The notes under the pieces: generated by a model
What the model was told of the DNA's origin: nothing
Database searches by the model: none
What the model saw: the letters and a program-made list of their open reading frames with translations, nothing else
Program-made: the position numbers and the translations under genes
Origin: Acidihalobacter yilgarnensis
Lineage (GTDB): Bacteria > Pseudomonadota > Gammaproteobacteria > DSM-5130 > Acidihalobacteraceae
NCBI RefSeq assembly: GCF_001753245.1
Contig: NZ_CP017415.1
Span: 434,001 to 498,000, forward strand
Reading direction: 5' to 3'
DNA: 64,000 bases
In this document: positions 24,072 through 31,642 of the stretch, piece after piece
Layout: each line of letters opens with the position of its first letter
Numbering within the stretch: the first letter of the stretch is position 1

Positions 24072-24651
24072 CTTCCGGAAGGATCTCCGTGACTACATGT
24101 TTCGCGGCCTGATGTTTGAATCAGAGGCGGGGCAATTCCAGGCTGCCGGTATTCAGGTCGGTGCAGATCATGGCCAAGCCGAAGAACGGTTGCTGTCGGA
24201 AGCGCTAACACCCTTTGGTGTTTCACGCCGAAATGGCGCTCTTGAAATGGCCCGCCTGTATGCCGTTCTTCATTGCTTCGAGAACGAAGTTCGCTCCCTA
24301 ATCCGCGAAACGCTTGAAGAGAAAGAAGGACCGGAGTGGGCCAACAAACTTCCCGCCAAAGTAAAGCAGCATGCCGAGTCTCGACAAAAGACAGCGTTCT
24401 CGGATTCGTGGCTTGAAGGGGAGAAGTCCGACATCCTCGGCTTTGTCGATTTCGGCCAACTGGCGTCAATCATTCTCGAAAATTGGAAACACTTTGAAGC
24501 CCTGATGCCATCTCAGCATTGGCTCAAACAACGGATGGATGAATTGGAGAAGGCCCGCAATTTTATCGCCCACAACCGCACGCTTCTCCCAAGCGAATTC
24601 CAGCGCATTTACATGTATGTCGCCGACTGGAACAGGGTTATCGGACTTTAA
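24064..24651 (+). CDS. Cassette 5 gene B: Swt1-type HEPN protein (candidate RNase)
   Basis: A 195-aa protein from TTG 24064. The C-terminal ~130 residues match the Swt1-like HEPN helical bundle: the FENEVRSLIRETL helix, LPAKVKQHAESRQKT, FVDFGQLASIILENWKHF, and the HEPN active-site motif R-x4-H in KARNFIAHNR, followed by SEFQRI. HEPN domains with this motif are usually metal-independent RNases in toxin and abortive-infection systems. The partner DUF5343 gene overlaps it by 8 bases. Together they fill one two-gene cassette, as seen for toxin-antitoxin or defence cassettes. Confidence 0.82.
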   Translation: MTNFRKDLRDYMFRGLMFESEAGQFQAAGIQVGADHGQAEERLLSEALTPFGVSRRNGALEMARLYAVLHCFENEVRSLIRETLEEKEGPEWANKLPAKVKQHAESRQKTAFSDSWLEGEKSDILGFVDFGQLASIILENWKHFEALMPSQHWLKQRMDELEKARNFIAHNRTLLPSEFQRIYMYVADWNRVIGL

Positions 24652-24658
24652 CCATGTT

Positions 24659-24730
24659 GCCCAACCCGTCATTCCAGCGGACCGTCAAAAAGCTGCGCTT
24701 TTCGCCGTCCGCTGAATTCAAACGTTAGGC
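24659..24730 (+). repeat. attC5 site
   Basis: R'' GCCCAAC (24659-24665), complement of GTTGGGC at 23428. R' GTTAGGC lies at 24724-24730. Strong inner stem CAGCGGACCG/CCGTCCGCTG with GCGCTT loop region. 72 bases. Confidence 0.9.
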
Positions 24731-24737
24731 CTACGCA

Positions 24738-25196
24738 ATGGACCTGCCAGACACCATCACCATCCAAATCAATGACCAAACCGGACAGCCGGTGCCGGAC
24801 ATTATTGTTCAGCTTACAGTTAAGTCTGGAAACCGGAACGCGTACCAGATACTGAGCCCTAAGACTGGGAGTGACGGCCATGCCCAGATCACGAAGCCAG
24901 ACTTCATCGGCCAGTTCGAAGATCATTGGGAAATGGGCCTTATGGATTACAACGGCACAGTTGAGTCAGCGAGCCCAGATGTTCAGGTGAGCCTATTCGA
25001 TCCCTCCTGGCACATAGCAAACCCAGAGGCTTGTTTGGCTTGGCCGCTGTTCAAAAATGAGCAGGGGCACTGGGCATCGCGCCAGGCACAATACGAGCAC
25101 CTCGTTTCATGCGCAAACCCTCACTACTTAGCCACGCCGAAGCCGGTAAACCTTGAAACAAACAACAAAATTTCTCTTACTGTGAGCAAGCCGTGA
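24738..25196 (+). CDS. Cassette 6: small beta-sandwich-like protein
   Basis: A 152-aa protein from ATG 24738, seven bases after the attC boundary and without a ribosome-binding site, as is common for cassette genes. The N-terminal half reads like an Ig- or transthyretin-like beta-sandwich (ITIQINDQTGQPVPDIIVQL, then SDGHAQITKP). The C-terminal half has several Trp and ends near attC6. No signal peptide. Family not recognised. A role in binding or in modifying a partner is possible but unsupported. Confidence 0.75.
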   Translation: MDLPDTITIQINDQTGQPVPDIIVQLTVKSGNRNAYQILSPKTGSDGHAQITKPDFIGQFEDHWEMGLMDYNGTVESASPDVQVSLFDPSWHIANPEACLAWPLFKNEQGHWASRQAQYEHLVSCANPHYLATPKPVNLETNNKISLTVSKP

Positions 25197-25202
25197 GGGA
25201 AG

Positions 25203-25260
25203 GCCTAACCAGCAGCCCAAGCCGACGCCGTACCGGCGCGGCTTACCTTGAACGTTAGGG
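25203..25260 (+). repeat. attC6 site
   Basis: R'' GCCTAAC (25203-25209), complement of GTTAGGC at 24724. R' GTTAGGG lies at 25254-25260. Compact 58-base site with inner arms AGCCGACGCCG/CGGCGCGGCT. Confidence 0.9.
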
Positions 25261-25290
25261 CCACAAAGAATCAGGTGAAGGAGTGGTTTT

Positions 25291-25704
25291 GTGATAGTTA
25301 CGGGAATTTTTCTTAAAGCCAATCAAGCTAGAATCATTACTTTATCTGGCTCACGCGCATCACATGAACTGCTAGCTGAGAAGTTTACGAAACTTGATCT
25401 GCCAAAGAATCCGACACAGGATGATGTAGAGGTGTTTGTGCAGGCATTTAGAGCTCATTGCACGAGCAACAGCATTGATAAGGTAATAATCAACAGGCGC
25501 GCCACTAACGGTCAAGGTGCTGGCGGTGCAGGAACTTTTCTCCTGGAGGGTGTTTTTCTAGCTACTTCGCAAGCTCCAGTGGAGTTTGTTCATTCAGCAA
25601 CAATTCGCGCGACAGATCGGCGTGAACCTGATTTGAAAATCGAACGACCAAGCACCGTGGATTTGGGGAAAGCATACGATTTAGCATTTGAGGGCTTAAA
25701 TTGA
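25291..25704 (+). CDS. Cassette 7 gene A: DUF3010-family protein
   Basis: A 137-aa protein from GTG 25291 with GAAGGAG upstream. It follows the DUF3010 pattern: an N-terminal strand pair ([16 protein letters not shown]), a helix, the conserved [19 protein letters not shown], and a late [13 protein letters not shown]. The family is small, with a fold reminiscent of RNase H-like domains; function unknown. The stop overlaps the kinase start by 4 bases (TTGA), so both are made together. A DUF3010-kinase pair is unusual and is discussed in the findings. Confidence 0.8.
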   Translation: MIVTGIFLKANQARIITLSGSRASHELLAEKFTKLDLPKNPTQDDVEVFVQAFRAHCTSNSIDKVIINRRATNGQGAGGAGTFLLEGVFLATSQAPVEFVHSATIRATDRREPDLKIERPSTVDLGKAYDLAFEGLN

Positions 25705-26819
25705 ACCCAAAGAGCTTCAGCACTGACGATTTGCCCGAAGAGGCACAGCAAGCTCTTGCACAGTTCCCGGAGTTTGAAGCTCTCGAATACAATGCCTCAG
25801 GTGCTAATGGTGATGTATTGCTAGGGCATCATCGTGTCTTGAAACGGCGTGTTGCTCTTAAAATTTACTTTCACGAAGATAGTGAGATTGATCAAGAACC
25901 AGCCATTTTAGCAAGAGTAAATCATGAAAATGTTTTAAAGGTTTACGACGCGCGAAAACTCGAAGCTAATTGCTCGTTTTACATGACGCCCGCTGCCGAT
26001 GAAGGAGATTTGGCGAAATTCCTAGATAAGTATTACCTGTCCACTAGTTTATCTCATAGCTTGCTATGCCAGCTTTTGTCGGGTTTGTCAGCATTACATG
26101 ATCCAACAATTGGGATAGTTCACCGGGATCTGAAGCCTGAAAACTTATTGGTTAACAATGATAAGCTTGTAATCGCCGATTTTGGCTCAGCTCGAAAGTT
26201 CGATTCGGCAACAGGTCAAGCTCCTGCATCAAAGCACAGCATTCTTTTCAGACCCCCTGAAGCTTTTGGGTCTGGCGCATTTTTCGATAGAAGTTCGGAT
26301 GTCTATCAATCCGGAATAATAGGATATATGCTTTTTGGCGGCAGTCTTAGCAACGACTTATTAACGCATTTAAGTCAAAGAGACATGAAAGCCTTTAGGG
26401 AAATCAATCAAAATGATGACTTCGCTACTTCGCAGTTTATCGACGGTTGCTTAGAACAGCGAATTAGCAAGCAACGTCTTCTCGACTGGTCTAGCATCCC
26501 TTGCTTCATACCCGCGCCATTGAAGCGAGTTTTGCGCAAAGCTGTCCAAAGTCATGGTGAAAGATATGATTCCGTTAGTGAGTTTCTGGCAGAACTAGCC
26601 AGGGTCAGAAATGGTATGCCTGAATGGATTCAAACCAAGGCAGGACCGAAGCTAGAGAATTGGAAAGGAACCGATTTCCTTCTAGAGCGCGATGGCGGGT
26701 TTTTTCAGGTAAAGAAAAAGAGGCACACGAGCAACAATTTTAGAGCAGATAAAAACTATACTCCTGGAAAGTTAGATGCAGTATTTAAACAACTTCGAGC
26801 TAATACTGGGCTCCCATAG
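25701..26819 (+). CDS. Cassette 7 gene B: Ser/Thr protein kinase
   Basis: A 372-aa soluble eukaryotic-type kinase from TTG 25701. Kinase motifs: glycine-poor N lobe with VALKIYF (Lys), an acidic helix residue in QEPAILARV, catalytic loop [13 protein letters not shown] in [10 protein letters not shown], and [21 protein letters not shown] in the activation/P+1 region. A C-terminal extension (about 305-372, Lys-rich, [12 protein letters not shown]) follows and could bind a partner or nucleic acid. No TM segment. Gene end abuts the R'' box CCCTAAC. Hypothetically the kinase phosphorylates or gates the DUF3010 partner. Confidence 0.85.
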   Translation: MNPKSFSTDDLPEEAQQALAQFPEFEALEYNASGANGDVLLGHHRVLKRRVALKIYFHEDSEIDQEPAILARVNHENVLKVYDARKLEANCSFYMTPAADEGDLAKFLDKYYLSTSLSHSLLCQLLSGLSALHDPTIGIVHRDLKPENLLVNNDKLVIADFGSARKFDSATGQAPASKHSILFRPPEAFGSGAFFDRSSDVYQSGIIGYMLFGGSLSNDLLTHLSQRDMKAFREINQNDDFATSQFIDGCLEQRISKQRLLDWSSIPCFIPAPLKRVLRKAVQSHGERYDSVSEFLAELARVRNGMPEWIQTKAGPKLENWKGTDFLLERDGGFFQVKKKRHTSNNFRADKNYTPGKLDAVFKQLRANTGLP

Positions 26820-26850
26820 CCCTAACAATGCCATTAACTCGTAAAATAGA
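26820..26850 (+). repeat. attC7, truncated
   Basis: R'' CCCTAAC (26820-26826) is the exact complement of cassette 7's left boundary GTTAGGG (25254-25260). The remainder of the site, including R', is missing: after about 25 bases the sequence changes to the AGGGGTCAGGTCTCGT block that precedes the IS. The array was therefore cut here. Confidence 0.7.
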
Positions 26851-26883
26851 AAAGGGGTCAGGTCTCGTATTGTAGCGTGCTGC

Positions 26884-27306
26884 GGTAATCCGCCCGAAAA
26901 GTAGTAGCGTTCAGAAGTGGAATTTTCCGATACTCACCGGTAAGGAGATTCCGCATGAAGAAATCGCGATACACGGACAGCCAGATCATCAGCATTCTCA
27001 AGCAGGCCGAGGCCGGCACGCCCGTGCCTGAGCTGTGCCGCGAGCACGACATGAGCAGCGCCACGTTCTACAAGTGGCGGGCCAAGTACGGCGGCATGGA
27101 CGCTTCGCTGATGGCCCGCCTGAAGGAGCTGGAGGACGAGAACCGGCGGCTGAAGAAGATGTACGCCGAAGAGCGTCTGGTTTCGGAGATTCGCAAGGAA
27201 GCCCTTGAGGGAAAATGGTAAGGCCCTCTTCGCGCCGGGAGAGGGCCCAAGACTGTGTGGCGCAACGGGGTATCAGCATCGGCCTGGCCTGCCGTGCGTT
27301 TGGGAT
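26884..27306 (+). repeat. 423-bp tandem direct repeat, copy 1
   Basis: Left IS end, orfA and the first codons of orfB, followed directly by a second, apparently identical copy at 27307-27729. The junction is GGGAT|GGTAATCC. Both copies start at the IS terminus, so the duplication used the IS end. Possible routes are one-ended transposition, circle-junction reinsertion or slippage. Confidence 0.85.
26955..27221 (+). CDS. IS3-family transposase OrfA, copy 1
   Basis: An 88-aa protein with a helix-turn-helix ([20 protein letters not shown], then [17 protein letters not shown]) and a leucine-zipper-like tail ([20 protein letters not shown]), typical OrfA of the IS3/IS407 group. It binds the IS ends. 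Ribosome-binding site AAGGAG. This copy belongs to the duplicated 423-bp unit and is followed only by a truncated orfB start. Confidence 0.9.
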   Translation: MKKSRYTDSQIISILKQAEAGTPVPELCREHDMSSATFYKWRAKYGGMDASLMARLKELEDENRRLKKMYAEERLVSEIRKEALEGKW

Positions 27307-27729
27307 GGTAATCCGCCCGAAAAGTAGTAGCGTTCAGAAGTGGAATTTTCCGATACTCACCGGTAAGGAGATTCCGCATGAAGAAATCGCGATACACGGA
27401 CAGCCAGATCATCAGCATTCTCAAGCAGGCCGAGGCCGGCACGCCCGTGCCTGAGCTGTGCCGCGAGCACGACATGAGCAGCGCCACGTTCTACAAGTGG
27501 CGGGCCAAGTACGGCGGCATGGACGCTTCGCTGATGGCCCGCCTGAAGGAGCTGGAGGACGAGAACCGGCGGCTGAAGAAGATGTACGCCGAAGAGCGTC
27601 TGGTTTCGGAGATTCGCAAGGAAGCCCTTGAGGGAAAATGGTAAGGCCCTCTTCGCGCCGGGAGAGGGCCCAAGACTGTGTGGCGCAACGGGGTATCAGC
27701 ATCGGCCTGGCCTGCCGTGCGTTTGGGAT
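27307..27729 (+). repeat. 423-bp tandem direct repeat, copy 2
   Basis: Second copy of the unit at 26884-27306. It runs on into orfB (GGGATCAGTCAGACATGC), so this is the copy continuous with the rest of the element. Confidence 0.85.
27378..27644 (+). CDS. IS3-family transposase OrfA, copy 2
   Basis: Same 88-aa product as the copy at 26955-27221. orfB begins at ATG 27638 in another frame, overlapping by 7 bases. In IS3 elements the two are normally joined by -1 frameshifting into an OrfAB transposase. Confidence 0.9.
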   Translation: MKKSRYTDSQIISILKQAEAGTPVPELCREHDMSSATFYKWRAKYGGMDASLMARLKELEDENRRLKKMYAEERLVSEIRKEALEGKW

Positions 27730-28192
27730 CAGTCAGACATGCTATCGGTATCAAGCGAAGCTGTCGGAAGAGAACGCGCGCATCGCCGACTGGCTGGTTC
27801 GGCTGACGCACAAGCAGCGCAACTGGGGCTTTGGGCTGTGCTTTTTGCACTTGCGCAACGTCAAGGGCTTTGGCTGGAATCACAAGCGCGTGTACCGCAT
27901 CTACCGGGCGCTGGAACTGAACCTGCGGATCAAGCCCAAGCGACGGATCGTGCGCGACAAGCCCGAGCCATTGGCCGTGCCCGAGGCGCTCAACCAGAGC
28001 TGGTCGATGGATTTTATGCACGACAGCTTACAGGATGGGCGCCCGTATCGGCTGTTCAACGTCATTGACGACTACAACCGCGAAGGATTGTGCATCGAGG
28101 CCGACTTCTCGCTACCGGCCGAACGGGTTGTGCGCGCACTGGATCGGGTCATCGAATGGCGCGGCAAGCCGCAGGCGATCCGCTGCGACAAC

Positions 28193-28419
28193 GTGCTAAC
28201 TGTAGAGTCAAGCGCTGAGGTACAGGCGAAAGCAGCCTAGGCCGTGCTGGACGTCCTTGAATGGCTGTATCCGCCGCTATCGAACGATGCCCGTGGGCTT
28301 CCACGATCGAAAAGATCCCCTGATCTAACCATAGTGAACACGAGGTCCGCCAAGCGGCCTCGACCGTGCTTAAAACAGCATGGGGTCCCGTGGAAGGCCC
28401 GAACATTATCTACGGGATC
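28193..28419 (-). ncRNA. Candidate bridge-RNA region of the IS110-type element
   Basis: The 227-bp non-coding end downstream of the transposase. IS110-family elements encode a bridge RNA that pairs donor and target DNA; in the IS1111 group it lies at this end. Visible structure includes the hairpin CGAGG-N12-CCTCG (about 28350-28371) and further short GC stems. The boundaries and the pairing loops have not been determined. Confidence 0.35.
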
Positions 28420-29700
28420 CTAATCGGTCCCAACGGCCCTACAGAGAGGGGTCGATCCACGGGGCAAACTCGTTTCGAAATAACAGCGGTACGTGGTTCG
28501 ATGCTTGACCAGGCTGTAAGCGACCCGCGCCATCTTGGCCGCGACCGCCGTCAACGCTTTGCGTTTGCGATCGGCGTTGAGCGGGTCGGGTTGCACATAA
28601 CGCTCGTACTTTTGCCGGAAGCTGTTCTCACGCATGCGCACGGCGATGGTGGCGGCGAACCAGAAGGCGAAGCGCAGTCTGGCGTTGCCGCGCTTGGACA
28701 ACTTCTCCTGGCCACGGAACTGGCCTGATTGCGACTTGGACAAGTCCAGGCCGCAGTACTTGAGAAACTGCCGGTGATGGGAAAAACGGCGCAAATCGCC
28801 TGCCTCGGCCAAGATAGTGAGGGCGAGCACAGGCCCTATACCGGGAATGGATCGCAACGACTCGTAATCGGGGCGTCCCTGCAGCAGGCGATGCGCGGTC
28901 TCGGCCAGGGCCTCGCGTTGTTCGATCAGTTGCTGATAACGGCGCAGTTGGAGCCGAAACGTCTCGATGGCCACATCGTCGCCAGCGATCGGCAAGCCAA
29001 CGCTGGTACACGCCGTATCGTACAGTTCCCGAATCCACGAGCGTTTGTTGACCTTGCGCCCAACCACGTTCCAGGCCTCGCGCTCGAACGCCTCAAAGGA
29101 CAACGCACGCACTGAGGCCGCCGTCGGGAAACGGATCAGGAAGCGTGCAAACCACTCCGCCTGCGTGGAGTGGAAGTAGCGTTCGCTCTCCGGGAAATAC
29201 AGCGGCAAATAGTGTGTCATCAGGCTGTGCTGGAGCCGCGTTCGGGCCAGACTGATCTGGTAGTGGGTTTTGGACAGCTCCTGCAGCCCATGGTGGCCGG
29301 CGATTAGCGGATCGACATAGCGCTGAGTAACGCCCTGCTTGAGCAGGGCGAGGATCACTGCGGCATCCTTCGGGTCGTTCTTATCCCACGAGTTGAACAG
29401 CGCCTCGCGGTAACGAGCGCCAGCGATCGAGGAAACCAGGCAGACATCGAAACCCTCCTTGAGCAAACGGTACGCCAGTGTCCGGTGGCAATCCCCGGTC
29501 GGTTCAAAGGCGATACGAACCGGAGCAGGGCACAAATGCAGCAGATCGACCAACCGCTGATGGTCTTCCTGCAAGCTGTTCATCCGGAAGCGCCGATGCT
29601 TGCCATCAGGCGTTTCGATGAGAACGGCATGGGTACGCTTGGCAATATCGATCGCCACCCAGGTGGCCGCTGGCGTAGCATCATTGCGGGTAGTCATCAT
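28420..29700 (-). CDS. IS110-family transposase (DEDD recombinase)
   Basis: A 426-aa protein. N-terminal RuvC-like DEDD domain: VAIDIAKRTH (Asp), IAFEPTGDC (Glu) and KNDPKDAAVIL (Asp-x-x-Asp). C-terminal transposase-20 domain: LRSIPGIGPVLALTILAE, FLKYCGLDLSKSQSGQF with the nucleophile-type Ser region, then KRGNARLRFAFWFAA. The frame is open to 29769; ATG 29700 is preferred because AGGAG lies 7 bases upstream and the family N-terminus starts soon after. Confidence 0.92.
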   Translation of the reverse strand: MMTTRNDATPAATWVAIDIAKRTHAVLIETPDGKHRRFRMNSLQEDHQRLVDLLHLCPAPVRIAFEPTGDCHRTLAYRLLKEGFDVCLVSSIAGARYREALFNSWDKNDPKDAAVILALLKQGVTQRYVDPLIAGHHGLQELSKTHYQISLARTRLQHSLMTHYLPLYFPESERYFHSTQAEWFARFLIRFPTAASVRALSFEAFEREAWNVVGRKVNKRSWIRELYDTACTSVGLPIAGDDVAIETFRLQLRRYQQLIEQREALAETAHRLLQGRPDYESLRSIPGIGPVLALTILAEAGDLRRFSHHRQFLKYCGLDLSKSQSGQFRGQEKLSKRGNARLRFAFWFAATIAVRMRENSFRQKYERYVQPDPLNADRKRKALTAVAAKMARVAYSLVKHRTTYRCYFETSLPRGSTPLCRAVGTD

Positions 29701-30105
29701 CGCGAATCTCCTGTGGTGTGTGAGAACCCTCAGGATGCTCTTCTCGATGATGGCTGCCCAACGGCTCATGCTTCGATATGTACTACGGGCCAGAATACGT
29801 CAGCACGACCCTGGCCGCCTGGGCAGCCAAGCAACGGCATTGCGCTCAACTTCATCCAACCCGGCAAACCGCAGCAGAACGCCTATATCGAGCGCTACAA
29901 TCGCACCGTGCGCTACGACTGGTTGAACCAATACCTGTTCGAGTCGATCCACGAGGTCCAAAACTTCGCCACCCGCTGGCTCTGGACCTACAACCACGAA
30001 CGGCCAAACATGGCCCTCGGAGGCATCACCCCAAAACAGAAGCTCGCCCTGGTGGCTTAACCCTTCCATTTCTGAACATCGCTAATAATGGGGGGATTAC
30101 CCTGC

Positions 30106-30391
30106 CTCAATGGTGACTTGCTCAGGTCTCGTTTTGTCACATGTAACTGGTAGACTACGAACAGCGTTACCAAGAACGGCTGGACCGTGTCTAGAGAACT
30201 GGTGGCGATTCACATCTCGGTTTCTTTTGACCCATACCCACCGGTCGGGCGGCAGTGCAGGCAACTGCCGGGACGCCGAGCTGCAGCGCGTGGTAAACGC
30301 GCGTGCCAGATGATCGGGCAGTGAATGAGGGTCAGCTTGCTGCTGACCCCGGTCAAGTGGCCACTTGTTCTTCTTATACCCGTCGCTGTGA
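30106..30391. other. Intergenic region right of the IS
   Basis: No supported gene. It contains a second copy of the TCAGGTCTCGT-TTGT motif (30121-30136; first copy 26858-26873, now on the other side of the IS) and a hairpin GGGTCAGC-N5-GCTGACCC (30329-30349) downstream of the cytochrome b561 gene. The hairpin may help terminate that minus-strand operon but has no T-run. Confidence 0.45.
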
Positions 30392-31066
30392 TCAGATTCT
30401 CACCAACAATACGACCCCGATGAAAATCGAGGCTGCGACGAGTATCGCGCGCCACGGCGTCACGAAGTACGGAGTCTCACCTGATGCTCGGTGCGATTTA
30501 TAGCCATGGATCATGGCCGACACCAGATTTTCCCCGCGGACAAGGCGGTAGAAGACAATCGCGGTGAGGTGCAGCCCAATGAGGAGCAAAAGGAGATTGA
30601 AATTGGCGGCGTGCAAATGTGCGAAGCGCCGTCCGGTCTCGTAGGAAACCCACTGCGACAGGGGGCCTGAGGCGCCGCCGTCGTCATTGACCGCGAATAG
30701 GCCGAGGATGGTTTGCAGCAGCAAAAGGCTTAGCATGACGATAATGCTGAGTGCGCCCAGCGGATTGTGACCGAGCGATTCATCGCCATCGCGCTTGAGG
30801 AGCTTGCGGACATAGCGCCAAACGCCCGCGGGACCGCGAACGAAACTACTGAACCGGGCAGTCTGTCCGCCACAAAAACCCCACACGATCCGAAACGTCA
30901 CAAGGCCGAGGACACCGTAGCCGGCGAGCAGGTGCCATCGCATGTGGTCGGTGTCCGCGGTCCACCAGCAGATCGCGAACAGGATCAGGACGCTCCAGTG
31001 CCAGATCCTCGTCGGCAGATCCCAGACCCGAACGCGCTTTCGAACTGCACTCTTCGTATTGGCCAT
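30392..31066 (-). CDS. Cytochrome b561-family membrane protein
   Basis: A 224-aa integral membrane b-type cytochrome with four or five hydrophobic helices. Heme-ligand His candidates are in VWDLPTRIWHWSVL, MRWHLLAGYGVLGL, RFAHLHAANFNLLLLLIGLHLTAIVFY. The pattern fits the Ni/Fe-hydrogenase-type cytochrome b561 group that passes electrons from quinol to a periplasmic partner. It follows the cytochrome c' gene by 3 bases, so c' is its likely partner. Confidence 0.9.
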   Translation of the reverse strand: MANTKSAVRKRVRVWDLPTRIWHWSVLILFAICWWTADTDHMRWHLLAGYGVLGLVTFRIVWGFCGGQTARFSSFVRGPAGVWRYVRKLLKRDGDESLGHNPLGALSIIVMLSLLLLQTILGLFAVNDDGGASGPLSQWVSYETGRRFAHLHAANFNLLLLLIGLHLTAIVFYRLVRGENLVSAMIHGYKSHRASGETPYFVTPWRAILVAASIFIGVVLLVRI

Positions 31067-31069
31067 GCA

Positions 31070-31564
31070 TCACCACCAGCTGCTGCGCGTGCGGAAAACT
31101 CGATGGCAACTGTCGCAGGACTGACCGAGTTTCCTGGCATTGAATGCGAGCGCGTTAAGGTCGTGCTTGGCGGCGTCGCGTGTGAGGTTATCAGCACTGA
31201 TTTTCATCCTCTGAGCGGCCCGGGCGAACGCGGTGGGTTTTTCCCAGATTTCCCGGCTCGCTTGGGTGGCGACTCCATGTCCTTTCCCACTGCCCGCAGG
31301 GAACCATGTGGGCAGAGCATTGGAGAGTGCGGCAATCTGCTTCGCGTACACTCCGATCCAGTGCCAATCCGGGTGCGAGCGATGCATCTCATCCCGCAGA
31401 AACTTGTCGTTCCTGCCGAGTGTTTTGAAGTGCGCCTTGCGTGCGTGGACGATTTGCGTGATGTCGGCGGCATTGGCGCCACCCGCCAGACTCATCAGCA
31501 GCGCGGCGCTTATGCATACGAGCGGAACGCGGCGGCGGCAGGAGCGAAAGCTGTTAAAACCCAT
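31070..31564 (-). CDS. Cytochrome c'
   Basis: A 164-aa protein with an N-terminal signal peptide (LVCISAALLMSLAGGANA), a four-helix-bundle body and the heme motif CDSCH near the C-terminus followed by a basic residue (HRVFRTRSSWW). A C-terminal CXXCH is the hallmark of cytochrome c'. Roles include NO binding and electron transfer. The frame opens at 31642; ATG 31564 gives a proper signal peptide. Forms an operon with the cytochrome b561 gene. Confidence 0.87.
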   Translation of the reverse strand: MGFNSFRSCRRRVPLVCISAALLMSLAGGANAADITQIVHARKAHFKTLGRNDKFLRDEMHRSHPDWHWIGVYAKQIAALSNALPTWFPAGSGKGHGVATQASREIWEKPTAFARAAQRMKISADNLTRDAAKHDLNALAFNARKLGQSCDSCHRVFRTRSSWW

Positions 31565-31642
31565 GGAGATTAACCCTTGATGTGGAGTAGGCAGGCGGGC
31601 GGCATAGCCACCCGGTGAATTATCTTCGAAACGTCGTCCCAA

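Larger units (their letters stand above)
28193..29786 (-). mobile_element. IS110/IS1111-type insertion sequence
   Basis: A 1,594-bp insertion within orfB, with both junctions defined by the restored reading frame (after 28192 and before 29787; precise to within possible shared core bases). No target-site duplication is evident, as usual for this family. Transposase on the minus strand with short 5' (86 bp) and long 3' (227 bp) flanks, the layout of the IS1111 group. Confidence 0.85.
27638..30060 (+). pseudogene. IS3-family transposase OrfB, interrupted by IS110-type element
   Basis: 5' part 27638-28192 and 3' part 29787-30060. Joining them restores CGC TGC GAC AAC | GGG CCA GAA TAC, i.e. RCDN-GPEYVS, the second catalytic Asp region of the IS3 rve integrase domain. 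The first Asp lies in SMDFMHD and the Glu in NAYIERYNRTVRYDWL. A Gly/Asp-rich HTH-like N-terminus precedes. All three DDE residues exist in the rejoined protein, so the gene was probably active before interruption. Confidence 0.88.
26884..30101 (+). mobile_element. IS3-family (IS407-like) element with internal duplication, split by IS110
   Basis: Terminal repeats begin GGTAATCC at both ends (26884 and, on the minus strand, 30101) and share AGCG-TCAGAA-TGGAA further in. The element is flanked by direct CTGC copies (26880-26883 and 30102-30105), the 4-bp duplication expected for the IS407 group. Length is 3,218 bp; subtracting a 423-bp tandem duplication and a 1,594-bp IS110-type insertion leaves 1,201 bp, a normal IS407-type length. 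No intact orfB remains, so the copy is probably immobile on its own. Confidence 0.85.

Noticed and set aside
30106-30391. Remaining half of attC7 right of the IS
   Set aside because: Searched for an R' heptamer (GTTRRRY) with pairing arms; no convincing site, so the attC is considered truncated.
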